Origin: MPNP01 sp963668325
GTDB lineage: Bacteria > Pseudomonadota > Alphaproteobacteria > Rhodobacterales > Rhodobacteraceae
Direction: 5' to 3'
DNA: 64,000 nucleotides
NCBI GenBank assembly: GCA_963668325.1
Contig: OY764222.1
Location: forward strand, 1,860,001 to 1,924,000
The notes beneath the pieces are model-generated. The model was not told where the DNA came from. It made no database searches and saw only the letters and a list, made by a program, of their open reading frames with translations. Within the stretch, counting starts at the first letter, position 1, and each line of letters opens with the position of its first letter. The position numbers and the translations under genes were made by a program. This document shows positions 8,068 through 16,611 of the stretch, piece after piece.

Positions 8068-8835
8068 TTGGCCAAAAACTCCAAAGGTATGAAATCCCCC
8101 AGAAGGTATTGGATGTACGGATACCATCCTGTTAAAGCAGCTTTACTTAACCAGAGCAGGGTCATCCATCGTTTGGTACTGACCCAGAATGCCGCCAATA
8201 GATTGGCTAGAGATATAGGCTCCATTGATCACCTTAATCCAGAAATCCGAGTAACAAAATATTTTACTGAATTATTTGGGTCTGATACCACCCACCAAGG
8301 ATTTGCTTTGGAATTGTTACCCCTTGAGGAGAGGGGGCTAGAAAGTTTAGATTTATTGAATAGCCCAGGTCAGCCAATTGTTATATTGGATCAAGTTACA
8401 GACCCGCAAAATATAGGGGCCATATTACGTTCAGCAGAGGCATTTTATTGCAAGGCCATAATTACCACTAGCAGAAACGCTCCGGGTGAAACTGGAGCAT
8501 TGGCCAAAACTTCTTCAGGGGCAATCGAACGCATACCAATAATTAGGGTAACCAACCTTACTGTTGCTATGGCCAAGTTAAAAGAAAAGGGGTTTTGGTT
8601 AATTGGCTTGGATCTCCTGGGAGAAAATGAACTAGAGACAGTATTACAAGAGACCACTGATGTAAAAATTGGTTTTGTAATGGGGGCAGAAGGAAAGGGG
8701 TTACGGGATTCTGTAAAGAAGAAATGCGATTATTTAGCCCATATTACCATAAACAATTCGATCAATTCACTAAATGTATCAATCGCGACCTCAATTTGCC
8801 TTTATTCCGCTTTCAGAATTAGGAATACAAAATAA
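8068..8835 (+). CDS. rlmB: 23S rRNA (guanosine-2'-O-)-methyltransferase RlmB / TrmH-family SPOUT enzyme
   Basis: SAM-dependent ribose methyltransferase, most likely for Gm2251 in the peptidyl-transferase P loop of 23S rRNA. The 255-residue protein has the usual short N-terminal substrate-binding domain (GYHPVKAALLN near residue 20) and a C-terminal SPOUT knot domain with LDQVTDPQNIGAILRSAEAF, VMGAEGKGLR and NSINSLNVSIATSICLY. The start chosen is TTG 8068, which follows a GAGG ribosome-binding site by about six bases; ATG 8089 is an alternative. Its neighbour is the divergent tRNA-Tyr gene, a pairing I have seen described in alphaproteobacteria. Exact rRNA versus tRNA target cannot be settled from sequence alone. 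Confidence 0.88.
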   Translation: MAKNSKGMKSPRRYWMYGYHPVKAALLNQSRVIHRLVLTQNAANRLARDIGSIDHLNPEIRVTKYFTELFGSDTTHQGFALELLPLEERGLESLDLLNSPGQPIVILDQVTDPQNIGAILRSAEAFYCKAIITTSRNAPGETGALAKTSSGAIERIPIIRVTNLTVAMAKLKEKGFWLIGLDLLGENELETVLQETTDVKIGFVMGAEGKGLRDSVKKKCDYLAHITINNSINSLNVSIATSICLYSAFRIRNTK

Positions 8836-9073
8836 ATTAGGCTGTAACCAATGGTGAATTAGGTATTGTGGGTAATCGTAACTTTGAGAAGAATCAAACA
8901 AATAGTTCTAATTCCTAAAACAATATTCCAATTTCATATAAAATAGTTCCAAAATTATTAAAATTTTAGGATAATTTACCACTAGATTATTATATTTTTC
9001 TGTAAAACTACATTTTTAAAAAATCATAATTAAAACAACTCTTCATAGAATTAATTTCAAGTAGGAAAGAAAA

Positions 9074-10366
9074 ATGAGTGAAAACCCAACTTATGGATTT
9101 GATACCTTACAAATTCATGCTGGAGCCTCCCCTGACCCTGCAACTGGTGCAAGGCAAACTCCGATTTATCAGACAACCGCCTATGTTTTCAGAGATGCAG
9201 AACATGCTGCGGCCTTGTTTAATCTTCAGGAAGTAGGTTTCATCTATTCCCGATTAACCAACCCCACTGTTGGAGTACTTCAGGAAAGAATAGCTACCTT
9301 AGAGGGTGGAGCCGGTGCTGTTTGCTGTTCTTCTGGACATGGTGCCCAAATCATGGCTCTTTTCCCCCTAATGGGACCCGGGTTGAATATTGTTACTTCC
9401 AATCGACTTTATGGTGGTACAGTTACCCAGTTCACCCGTACAATACAGCGATTTGGTTGGGAAGCACGATTTGTGGATACTGAAAACCTGGATGAGGTTA
9501 AAGGGGCAATAGATGAAAACACCCGGGCCATGTTCTGTGAATCCATAGCCAATCCAGGTGGATATATAACCGATATGGAAGCCTTGGCCAAGATTTCAGA
9601 TGATGCAAACATACCTTTAATTGTGGATAATACCTCGGCTACACCCTACCTCTGTCGCCCCATTGACTTTGGAGCAACATTGGTAGTCCATTCCCTTACC
9701 AAGTACCTTACAGGAAACGGAACTGTTACTGGAGGTGCTATAGTTGATTCAGGCAAGTTTGATTGGTCTGTTGACGGCAAGTTTCCTTCTCTGGCAGCGC
9801 CTGAACCCGCTTACCATGGTTTGAATTTCTACGAAGCCTTAGGTTCGATGGCATTTACTTTCCATGGTATCGCCGTTGGTTTAAGAGACTTGGGAATGAC
9901 CATGAATCCGCAGGGGGCCCATTATACCTTGTTAGGTATAGAAACACTTTCCCTTAGGATGGATAAGCATGTTTCTAATGCTATAAAGGTTGCCGAATGG
10001 TTAGAAAAGGACAGTAGGGTTAACTACGTTACTTATGCCGGATTACCTTCTTCTCCCTCTTACGATAGGATTGAAAAATATTGCCCCAAGGGTGCCGGGT
10101 CGTTATTTACCTTTTCATTAAAAGGTGGGTACGATGCATGTGTAAAGTTGGTCGATAGCTTGGAATTATTCAGTCATGTTGCAAACCTGGGAGATGCGAG
10201 ATCCATAGTAACCCATTCCGCCTCAACAACCCATAGGCAACTTACTCCTGAACTACAGAAAGCAGCTGGAGCCACTCCAGATGTAGTACGGCTCTCCATC
10301 GGTATTGAAGATCCTGATGATTTGATTGCTGATCTGGATCAGGCGCTAACCAAAGCACACGCTTAA
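9074..10366 (+). CDS. metY: O-acetylhomoserine aminocarboxypropyltransferase (O-acetylhomoserine sulfhydrylase)
   Basis: PLP enzyme of the Cys/Met metabolism family that makes homocysteine (or methionine with methanethiol) from O-acetylhomoserine and sulfide, in direct-sulfhydrylation methionine synthesis. The 430-residue length, the start GFDTLQIHAGASPDPATGAR and the segment VVHSLTKYLTGNGT with PLP lysine K210 fit MetY rather than cystathionine gamma-synthase. ATG 9074 follows AGGAAAG. The 238-bp AT-rich upstream region should carry the promoter. I looked there for a SAM-II-type riboswitch and saw none. A strong hairpin follows the gene. Confidence 0.93.
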   Translation: MSENPTYGFDTLQIHAGASPDPATGARQTPIYQTTAYVFRDAEHAAALFNLQEVGFIYSRLTNPTVGVLQERIATLEGGAGAVCCSSGHGAQIMALFPLMGPGLNIVTSNRLYGGTVTQFTRTIQRFGWEARFVDTENLDEVKGAIDENTRAMFCESIANPGGYITDMEALAKISDDANIPLIVDNTSATPYLCRPIDFGATLVVHSLTKYLTGNGTVTGGAIVDSGKFDWSVDGKFPSLAAPEPAYHGLNFYEALGSMAFTFHGIAVGLRDLGMTMNPQGAHYTLLGIETLSLRMDKHVSNAIKVAEWLEKDSRVNYVTYAGLPSSPSYDRIEKYCPKGAGSLFTFSLKGGYDACVKLVDSLELFSHVANLGDARSIVTHSASTTHRQLTPELQKAAGATPDVVRLSIGIEDPDDLIADLDQALTKAHA

Positions 10367-10379
10367 TCATTAAATTTTC

Positions 10380-10411
10380 TTCCGGCCACTTGTCTTTCCA
10401 AGTGGCCGGAA
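10380..10411. terminator. Strong hairpin between convergent metY and the flavoprotein gene
   Basis: Perfect 13-bp stem (TTCCGGCCACTTG paired with its complement) with a 6-base loop, centred in the 54-bp gap between two convergent genes. Neither strand has a clear T-run after the stem, so it may be a weak or Rho-assisted bidirectional terminator, or a barrier to 3' exonucleases. Confidence 0.6.
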
Positions 10412-10420
10412 AACCCCAGC

Positions 10421-11797
10421 CTAATTCAATTCAACCACTTTTCCTGGGTTCAGGATATTTGTTGGATCCAGGGTTCGTTTGATACTAGCCATTAATCGCC
10501 ATGCTTCGCCGTGCTGGTCTTGCATATACTTCATTTTTCCCATCCCAATACCATGTTCACCTGTAATAGTTCCGCCGAGTTTCAAACTCCGAGCGTTTAA
10601 TCTCGCTGAAATCTCCATGGCAATGGCCATTTCCTCGGGATTGTCTGGATCAAGAAGTAAAGCAGTGTGAAAGTTACCATCACCAACATGACCAACAATA
10701 GGCCCTTCCAATGGACTATTCTCTATATCTTCGACAGTTTCCAGAATTGCCTCGGATAGCTTTGAGATTGGTACACAGGAATCGGTTGTTAAAACCTTGC
10801 ATCCTGGTCGAAGAGCTTTTGCTGCATAATAGGAGTTATGCCTAGCCTTCCAAAGTTGGTTTCGGTCTTCAGTTTTCGTTGCCCATTTGTAATCACTCCC
10901 GCCAAAATCGGAAATAATTTCGCCAACAGTTTCTGCTTGTTCCTTAACACCAGTATTTGAACCATGAAACTCAAGGAACAGGTGGGGAGTTTCCGGTAAA
11001 TTGAAATTCTTGTCCCATAAATTCAACCCACGGATCATGGCTGAATCAACCAACTCGATCCTGGCTATTGGGATTCCCATTTGGATAATGGAGATTACAG
11101 AATTTACCGCTGGTTCTATTTCCTCAAAAGCACAAACTGCAGCTGAAATTGCTTCGGGTTGCCCCTGCAATTTCAAGGTAATTTCAGTAATAATCCCGAG
11201 AGTACCTTCAGAACCTATAAAGAGGGAAGTTAGATCATAGCCAGCAGAATCTTTCTTGGCTTTTGTTCCAGTCCTTATAATTTTTCCATCAGCCAGCACT
11301 ACCTCCAAGGCCAACACGTTATCCTTCATGGTTCCATAGCGAACTGCCGTTGTACCTGAAGCTCTGGTTGATGCCATCCCTCCTAAGGTTGCATTTGCTC
11401 CTGGGTCAATTGGAAAGAATAACCCGGTTGTTCGGAGTTCCTGATTTAACTCCTCACGAGTTATGCCAGGCTGGATTACGACATTAAGGTCCTCATCATT
11501 AACCTCAATAATCTTATTCATGTTGCTAAAGTCGATGGTTATCCCGCCTTTTACAGCCAGGGAATGACCTTCAAGCGATGTTCCGACACCCCAAGGAATA
11601 ACTGGGCAATTTTCTTCATTGCAAATGGTAATGATTTGCGAAACTTCCTCTTTGTTTTCAGGAAAAACTACTCCGTCTGGGAGAATAACTGGAAAATATG
11701 ATTCATCCGAACCATGACCCTCCAAAATTGATTTATTTGTGGTGAAACGTTCACCAAACAATCCTGCCAATTTAGATTTAGCATTTTCAATGAACAT
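10421..11797 (-). CDS. FAD-linked oxidase, D-lactate dehydrogenase / glycolate oxidase GlcD type
   Basis: Flavoprotein of the vanillyl-alcohol-oxidase fold that oxidises a D-2-hydroxyacid, probably D-lactate, to the 2-oxoacid and passes electrons to a quinone or cytochrome. The N-terminal FAD-binding PCMH domain is seen in VIPWGVGTSLEGHSLA and PIDPGANATLGGMASTRASG, with GSEGTLGIITEITLKL after it. The C-terminal cap domain includes GHVGDGNFH and ends with GEHGIGMGK and LDPTNILNPGKV. Length near 458 residues fits single-subunit LDHD/Dld2-like enzymes. ATG 11797 is preferred because GGGAG sits six bases upstream; TTG 11809 lies over that site. No glcE or glcF partner is nearby. Confidence 0.88.
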   Translation of the reverse strand: MFIENAKSKLAGLFGERFTTNKSILEGHGSDESYFPVILPDGVVFPENKEEVSQIITICNEENCPVIPWGVGTSLEGHSLAVKGGITIDFSNMNKIIEVNDEDLNVVIQPGITREELNQELRTTGLFFPIDPGANATLGGMASTRASGTTAVRYGTMKDNVLALEVVLADGKIIRTGTKAKKDSAGYDLTSLFIGSEGTLGIITEITLKLQGQPEAISAAVCAFEEIEPAVNSVISIIQMGIPIARIELVDSAMIRGLNLWDKNFNLPETPHLFLEFHGSNTGVKEQAETVGEIISDFGGSDYKWATKTEDRNQLWKARHNSYYAAKALRPGCKVLTTDSCVPISKLSEAILETVEDIENSPLEGPIVGHVGDGNFHTALLLDPDNPEEMAIAMEISARLNARSLKLGGTITGEHGIGMGKMKYMQDQHGEAWRLMASIKRTLDPTNILNPGKVVELN

Positions 11798-11930
11798 AGT
11801 TGCTCCCAAAGCAGGTGAAATAAAGTCTCTTTCTTAATAGAAGAGGCAAATGCTTTCTTCCTAGAAAAGAAATAATTTGGTTGTTTTCGGTCCCTTTAAT
11901 ATACTTACTTGATAAGGTTTAGGAAATCCA

Positions 11931-12506
11931 ATGATCCCAAATTTGGCACTCAAATTCAGTTATTCCATGGTTCATCTTTTTCATCGAAAGAAGGGTGGGG
12001 TTTGGTTTCTGCTGGATTCAATCCAGCATGGTGAACCCGACTTGAACCAAAAGATGAAGAAGTTGAAACGAAATGCAATTCAACTTGGCGAAGCAAACTT
12101 GGCAACCACTCTGGTGTTACCAACAAACGAGATGAGATTTTTCAGTGCTGAAATTGGGCAGAACCCAGGCAAATTGACAAACCAAAAGTTAAATAATTAC
12201 CTGAAACAGATTACAAATGAACCACTCAAAGAGTCCTCATTCGATTGGTATTTTGAAAACGGCCGGCTACATTTTGCGCTTATTCAAACAACAATTAAGG
12301 ATAAGGCCTTGGAGTTTGCAAAAAAGTACGGTTTTAATCCAAACCTTGTCGTAGGTGTATCTCAAAACAAGACTTACGGAAGAGTTGCTGTATTTGAAAA
12401 ATATTCCAACGGTTCAACCGAAGAAAAAAACCTCATACAAGACACTTCACAATTTGAAATGGTTGCTGTAAAACTGCCTAAAACCGCTTCCAGGAAATAT
12501 GGTTAG
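11931..12506 (+). CDS. Uncharacterised protein resembling the N-terminal PilM/GspL-like part of a rhodobacterial protein
   Basis: 191 residues. A predicted beta-rich start (GGVWFLLDSIQHGEPDLNQK) is followed by LVLPTNEMRFFSAEIG and FDWYFENGRLHFALIQTTI, then AKKYGFNPNLVVGVSQ. This pattern resembles the N-terminal, actin-like (PilM/GspL-type) part of long uncharacterised membrane proteins of Rhodobacterales, sometimes misnamed translation initiation factor 2. The next gene, in the same frame 45 bases downstream, resembles the C-terminal PilP-like part of the same proteins. In-frame stops at 12504, 12519 and 12525 separate them. No signal peptide or membrane segment is visible in this half. The function is unknown; a role in a secretion or pilus-like scaffold is only inferred. 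Confidence 0.6.
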   Translation: MIPNLALKFSYSMVHLFHRKKGGVWFLLDSIQHGEPDLNQKMKKLKRNAIQLGEANLATTLVLPTNEMRFFSAEIGQNPGKLTNQKLNNYLKQITNEPLKESSFDWYFENGRLHFALIQTTIKDKALEFAKKYGFNPNLVVGVSQNKTYGRVAVFEKYSNGSTEEKNLIQDTSQFEMVAVKLPKTASRKYG

Positions 12507-12551
12507 CTTAAAGATAATTAGGTGTAAGAAGGTAACAAAAGAAAGATCAAA

Positions 12552-12980
12552 GTGAAAATTTCCGATTTTCTTGCACCACTTATCAGACCATTTGGTTTAT
12601 CAAATCCCAAAAGGTTATTTCCTGGTTTGAGGGGAAGGCCTAAGGGTCTTTCCAGGATAAATAAAATTGATCTTCAGAGCATTAGAATGAGGCCAGGAAC
12701 CTTGGCTCGCCCCAGGGGTTCATCCACGAAACAAAAGAGAGAATATATTACTGGAGGATTCTCGGTTGAAAACGATGTTCTGAATTTGGATTTCTATAAT
12801 TTAATTGGCGTGTTTGGTCCTCCAGAGGACAGGGAAGCCCTATTACTAAACCCGAATGGAAGGATTACACGGTTGAAGGTCGGCAGTCGATTTGCCAGGG
12901 GCAGGGTGATCGCCATAGGTAAAGATGAAATGATCTATATCAGAGACAACAAAAATTATGTCCTCAGAATGAATAATTGA
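12552..12980 (+). CDS. Uncharacterised protein with a PilP-like C-terminal domain
   Basis: 142 residues from GTG 12552. A basic, Pro/Arg-rich N-terminal half (RPGTLARPRGSS) precedes a compact C-terminal domain: DFYNLIGVFGPPEDREALLL, then RITRLKVGSRFARGRVIAIG and DEMIYIRDNKNYVLRM. The I-G-V-x-G-x-x-x-x-R-x-A-L and V-G-x-R-x-x-x-G-R-V-x-x-I pattern is that of PilP/GspC-type domains and of the C-terminus of long rhodobacterial proteins whose N-terminus matches the preceding gene. The two genes are in the same frame and 45 bases apart, suggesting fission of, or an ancestor to, the fused form. Start is uncertain, as the ribosome-binding site is weak. Confidence 0.6.
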   Translation: MKISDFLAPLIRPFGLSNPKRLFPGLRGRPKGLSRINKIDLQSIRMRPGTLARPRGSSTKQKREYITGGFSVENDVLNLDFYNLIGVFGPPEDREALLLNPNGRITRLKVGSRFARGRVIAIGKDEMIYIRDNKNYVLRMNN

Positions 12981-13152
12981 GACCAGGAAATCAAATTCTG
13001 GGTAAAGTACCAGTGCAGTTTTCAAATCGCCTATTGTAATCAGTTAAACAAGGTAGATTTGAGAGTTGGTTTGCAAATTTCGAAGTCGGATAATAAGTTG
13101 ATGATTTTCGTATCTAAAGAGTAATTTCATACGACAGGATTGGGTAAGATTG

Positions 13153-15051
13153 ATGAGCTACAAAGAGGTTTACGAAGCCTGGAAAAATGATCCGGAATCC
13201 TTTTGGCTAGATTTGTGCAAAGGTATTGAGTGGGACAAGAAACCCTCAAGGGCATTATTTCCAAAGAAAAAACCATTTTACAGCTGGTTTGATGATGGGA
13301 TGGTAAATACCTGCTGGAATGCAGTTGATCGTCATGTCATTGCAGGAAGAGGAAATCAACCAGCCTTGATTTACGACAGCCCTGTTACAGGAGTTAAATC
13401 CAAAACAACTTATGCCGAATTACTTTCTCAAGTGTCAAGAGTTGCTGGGGCACTCGAAAAACTGGGTGTAGAAAAAGGAGACAGGGTTGTCATCTACATG
13501 CCAATGATTCCAGAGGCAGTAGTTGCCATGTTGGCCTGTAGCCGCATTGGGGCTATCCATTCAGTCGTTTTTGGTGGATTTGCCGCTAGGGAATTGGCTG
13601 TCAGGATAGACGATGCCAAACCAAAATGTATATTATCGGCCTCTTGTGGAATTGAACCAAATCGCTTGGTTGAGTACAAACCACTTTTGGATGAAGCGTT
13701 TGAGTTAGCAAGTTTTAAGCCACAAAGCTGTGTGATTTTCCAAAGAGAACAATGTCCGGCCAAATTAATCGAAGGAAGAGATTACGATTGGAATGAATTG
13801 ACCGCTACGGCCACCCCAAGTGAATGTATTCCCCTCCCCGGAAATCATCCTTTGTATATATTGTACACGTCTGGAACAACGGGCCAGCCTAAAGGGGTTA
13901 TTCGACCTAGTGGTGGGCATCTTGTTGTCCTTAACTGGACCATGAAGAATTTTTATGGCGTTGATCCAGGGGAAGTGTTTTGGGCTGCTTCCGATGTTGG
14001 ATGGGTGGTAGGGCATTCCTATATTTGTTATGCCCCGTTAATTCATGGTAATACGTCGGTAATTTACGAAGGTAAACCAGTTGGAACCCCTGATGCAGGG
14101 GCATTTTGGCGAGTAATTTCAGAATACAAGGTAAGTACCTTGTTTACTGCCCCAACCGCATTCAGAGCAATAAAGAGGGTTGATCCCAATGCTGAGTTAC
14201 TGGCTGATTACGATTTGTCATCTTTTAAAACCCTATTTCTGGCAGGTGAAAGGGCTGACCCAGATACCCTTCTTTGGGCAGAGAAGCATTTGAAGGTTCC
14301 AGTAATTGATCATTGGTGGCAAACCGAGACAGGTTGGCCAATAACTGGTAATCCAATTGGAATCGAATTACTACCAATTAAACATGGATCTTCCTTTGTC
14401 CCCATGCCTGGATATGATATTCAAATTCTTGACAATGAAGGCAATGAACTCCAGCGCGGTGAACTTGGCTCAATTACGGTTAAATTGCCACTACCACCAG
14501 GTAACTTCCCGACCCTATGGAATGCTGATCAAAGGTATATTGAAAGTTATCTTGAGGAGTTCCCCGGCTATTATAATACCGGCGATGCGGGGTATATGGA
14601 CGAGAACGGATATGTCTATATCATGGCCAGAACGGACGATGTGATTAATGTCGCCGGCCATAGATTGTCGACAGGTGGATTAGAAGAAGTTATTGCCAGT
14701 CATCCAGATGTAGCTGAATGTGCAGTAATCGGTGCGGCAGATAAACTGAAAGGGCAATTGCCTTTGGGTTTTGTGTGTTTGAACTCTGGATCTGAGGAGA
14801 GAAAAGACCAAGTCATACCTGAATGCATCCAGTTGATCCGAGAAAAAATTGGTCCAGTAGCTGCATTTAAGCAAGCGGTAGTTGTCGATCGTTTGCCCAA
14901 AACAAGATCAGGCAAGATTTTGCGAGGAATAATGGTAAAAATTGCCAACGGTGAAACCTTTAAATCACCAGCTACTATCGATGATCCAGTGATTTTAGAT
15001 GAAATTTCGGAGAAATTGGCAACCATAGGATATCCCAAGGGCCAAACCTGA
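13153..15051 (+). CDS. prpE: Propionate-CoA ligase (PrpE-like acyl-CoA synthetase)
   Basis: Adenylate-forming enzyme converting propionate, ATP and CoA to propionyl-CoA. Visible motifs: ILYTSGTTGQPKGV (AMP binding), DHWWQTETGW, YYNTGDAGYMDENGYVY, MARTDDVINVAGHRLSTGGL, and PKTRSGKILR with the catalytic C-terminal lysine. GHRLSTGGLEE rather than the acetyl-CoA synthetase form, and the 632-residue length, point to PrpE/ACSS3. The codon at 13150 is TTG; ATG 13153 is the natural start. Pathway partners in the window are pccB, pccA, mcm and meaB, although none is directly adjacent. The upp gene follows after 48 bases, possibly co-transcribed. Some activity on acetate is possible. Confidence 0.88.
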   Translation: MSYKEVYEAWKNDPESFWLDLCKGIEWDKKPSRALFPKKKPFYSWFDDGMVNTCWNAVDRHVIAGRGNQPALIYDSPVTGVKSKTTYAELLSQVSRVAGALEKLGVEKGDRVVIYMPMIPEAVVAMLACSRIGAIHSVVFGGFAARELAVRIDDAKPKCILSASCGIEPNRLVEYKPLLDEAFELASFKPQSCVIFQREQCPAKLIEGRDYDWNELTATATPSECIPLPGNHPLYILYTSGTTGQPKGVIRPSGGHLVVLNWTMKNFYGVDPGEVFWAASDVGWVVGHSYICYAPLIHGNTSVIYEGKPVGTPDAGAFWRVISEYKVSTLFTAPTAFRAIKRVDPNAELLADYDLSSFKTLFLAGERADPDTLLWAEKHLKVPVIDHWWQTETGWPITGNPIGIELLPIKHGSSFVPMPGYDIQILDNEGNELQRGELGSITVKLPLPPGNFPTLWNADQRYIESYLEEFPGYYNTGDAGYMDENGYVYIMARTDDVINVAGHRLSTGGLEEVIASHPDVAECAVIGAADKLKGQLPLGFVCLNSGSEERKDQVIPECIQLIREKIGPVAAFKQAVVVDRLPKTRSGKILRGIMVKIANGETFKSPATIDDPVILDEISEKLATIGYPKGQT

Positions 15052-15099
15052 GTAAGTTATTTTATCCAGCCAGGATATTAGAGAAAAGAGGAGAGCGAG

Positions 15100-15732
15100 G
15101 TGGAAGAAAATCTGACCGTAGTTGACCACCCTTTGATTCAGCATAAACTAACCTTGATAAGAAAAAAAGAGACTTCTTCATCAGAGTTCAGAAGGTTACT
15201 CAAGGAAGTGTCAATGTTGTTGGCGTATGAGATCACACGAGATCTTCCGGTTGGTAAAAAGTCAATTGAAACACCTTTGATGCCCATGCAAGCACCTACT
15301 TTGGTTGGTAAAAAGCTTGCCCTGGTTTCTATTTTGCGAGCAGGAAATGGGCTTTTGGAGGGAGTGTTAGAGTTAATTCCATCGGCCAGAGTTGGTTATA
15401 TCGGCTTATATCGGAATGAAGAAACTCTGAAGCCAGTAGAATATTATTTCAAGGTACCTTCTGATATTGATCAAAGGTTGGTGATATTATTAGATCCTAT
15501 GCTGGCAACTGGGCACTCCGCTGCCTTTGCCGTTTCAAGATTAAAGGAAGAGGGTGCCAAAAATATTAGATTTGTATGCCTGGTAGCAGCCCCAGAAGGT
15601 TTCAAGGTCATGCGGGAAATGCATCCAGATATACAGGTAATTACAGCTTCGCTTGACACCAAATTAAATGAAATCGGTTATATACTACCTGGTTTGGGTG
15701 ATGCAGGTGACAGGTTATATGGAACCAAGTGA
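15100..15732 (+). CDS. upp: Uracil phosphoribosyltransferase
   Basis: Salvages uracil with PRPP to UMP in the cytosol. The 210-residue protein shows DHPLIQHKLTLIR near the N-terminus, SILRAGNGLLEG, the PRPP-binding loop LLDPMLATGHSA and the C-terminal IGYILPGLGDAGDRLYGT, all characteristic of Upp. The GTG start at 15100 follows an AGGAG site by eight bases. It is 48 bases behind prpE on the same strand. No terminator with a clear T-run was found after it. Confidence 0.96.
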   Translation: MEENLTVVDHPLIQHKLTLIRKKETSSSEFRRLLKEVSMLLAYEITRDLPVGKKSIETPLMPMQAPTLVGKKLALVSILRAGNGLLEGVLELIPSARVGYIGLYRNEETLKPVEYYFKVPSDIDQRLVILLDPMLATGHSAAFAVSRLKEEGAKNIRFVCLVAAPEGFKVMREMHPDIQVITASLDTKLNEIGYILPGLGDAGDRLYGTK

Positions 15733-16011
15733 ATCCAGTGAGCATTGACGTGGATTATAGACCTGTTTCCCCACTGCAAATGAATCCTACCTGGATTTCA
15801 TTTTCTCCAAAACCGCCAATTCATTTGGAGATTGGTTTTCTGGTATGTATGCCAGGCATTTTGTTTGCCATTCTCTAACTCGAAAAATGAATTAGTTTAC
15901 CAAAACACAACTTTCTATTTTTGAATAGCACAAATAGTAATATAGATTGTGCTTGAAGAGCATTCTGAATCACTATATTCGGTGGTTTCTTTGTTTTTAG
16001 GAGGCAGACAT

Positions 16012-16511
16012 ATGAACTTGGAATACTGGGCTCTTGGAATTTCGGTAACAGTAACATTGGCTTTGATTACATTTGCATATAAATATGGCAAATGGCAGGG
16101 AGAAGTCGATAGCGACCGAAAAAGGATCAGTAAATTTATTGAAGAAATTCGCAAAGATGTAAAGGATCTTCTTGGAAGATTACCACCTTCCCCAACGACC
16201 AGTGCAAGTCCAATTCAACTTACAGATCTTGGAGAACGAATATCAAAAAAATAGATGCCAAGGCTTGGGCAAAGAAGGTTGCCAATGAAATGGTTAACCA
16301 AACTAAAGGTATGGATGCATTTAATATCCAGGAAGTATCTTTTAATAAAGCCAAAAATTTTAAACCAAATGAACAACTTCTACATAATATGCGAGAAGTA
16401 GCGTTTCAGGAAGGTATAAATCTTGATGGCGTAAGAGACGTTCTCGGAGTGGAATTGAGAGATCGTTTGCTTGTTATTCACGGCAAGATAAAAGATGCCC
16501 TGGACAGATAA
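16012..16511 (+). pseudogene. Small membrane-anchored uncharacterised protein, frameshifted at an A7 run
   Basis: ATG 16012 follows a near-perfect AGGAGG site. The first 80 codons give one N-terminal membrane segment (ALGISVTVTLALITFAYKYG) and a charged cytoplasmic stretch, ending at TAG 16252 right after an A7 run (16245-16251). In the next frame the sequence continues without a stop as IDAKAWAKKVANEMVNQTKG and on to VRDVLGVELRDRLLVIHGK, ending at 16511. Adding one A (or removing two) gives one protein of about 166 residues, which resembles conserved hypothetical membrane-anchored proteins I have seen in proteobacteria and phage-related contexts. Possibilities are a true mutation, a slippage-controlled switch, or a sequencing error in the homopolymer. 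Function unknown. Confidence 0.6.
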
Positions 16512-16611
16512 TAATTACCAAATACTAAGCTTACCAGTCTTTAGAAATTAATACCCCTTGGAATTTCTAGTGGGGAAACAGGAAATTCAAACCCGTATTG
16601 AATCCAGGGCA

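Noticed and set aside
8836..9073. Possible SAM-II-type riboswitch before metY
   Set aside because: No conserved pseudoknot core or helix was found in the 238-bp AT-rich leader.
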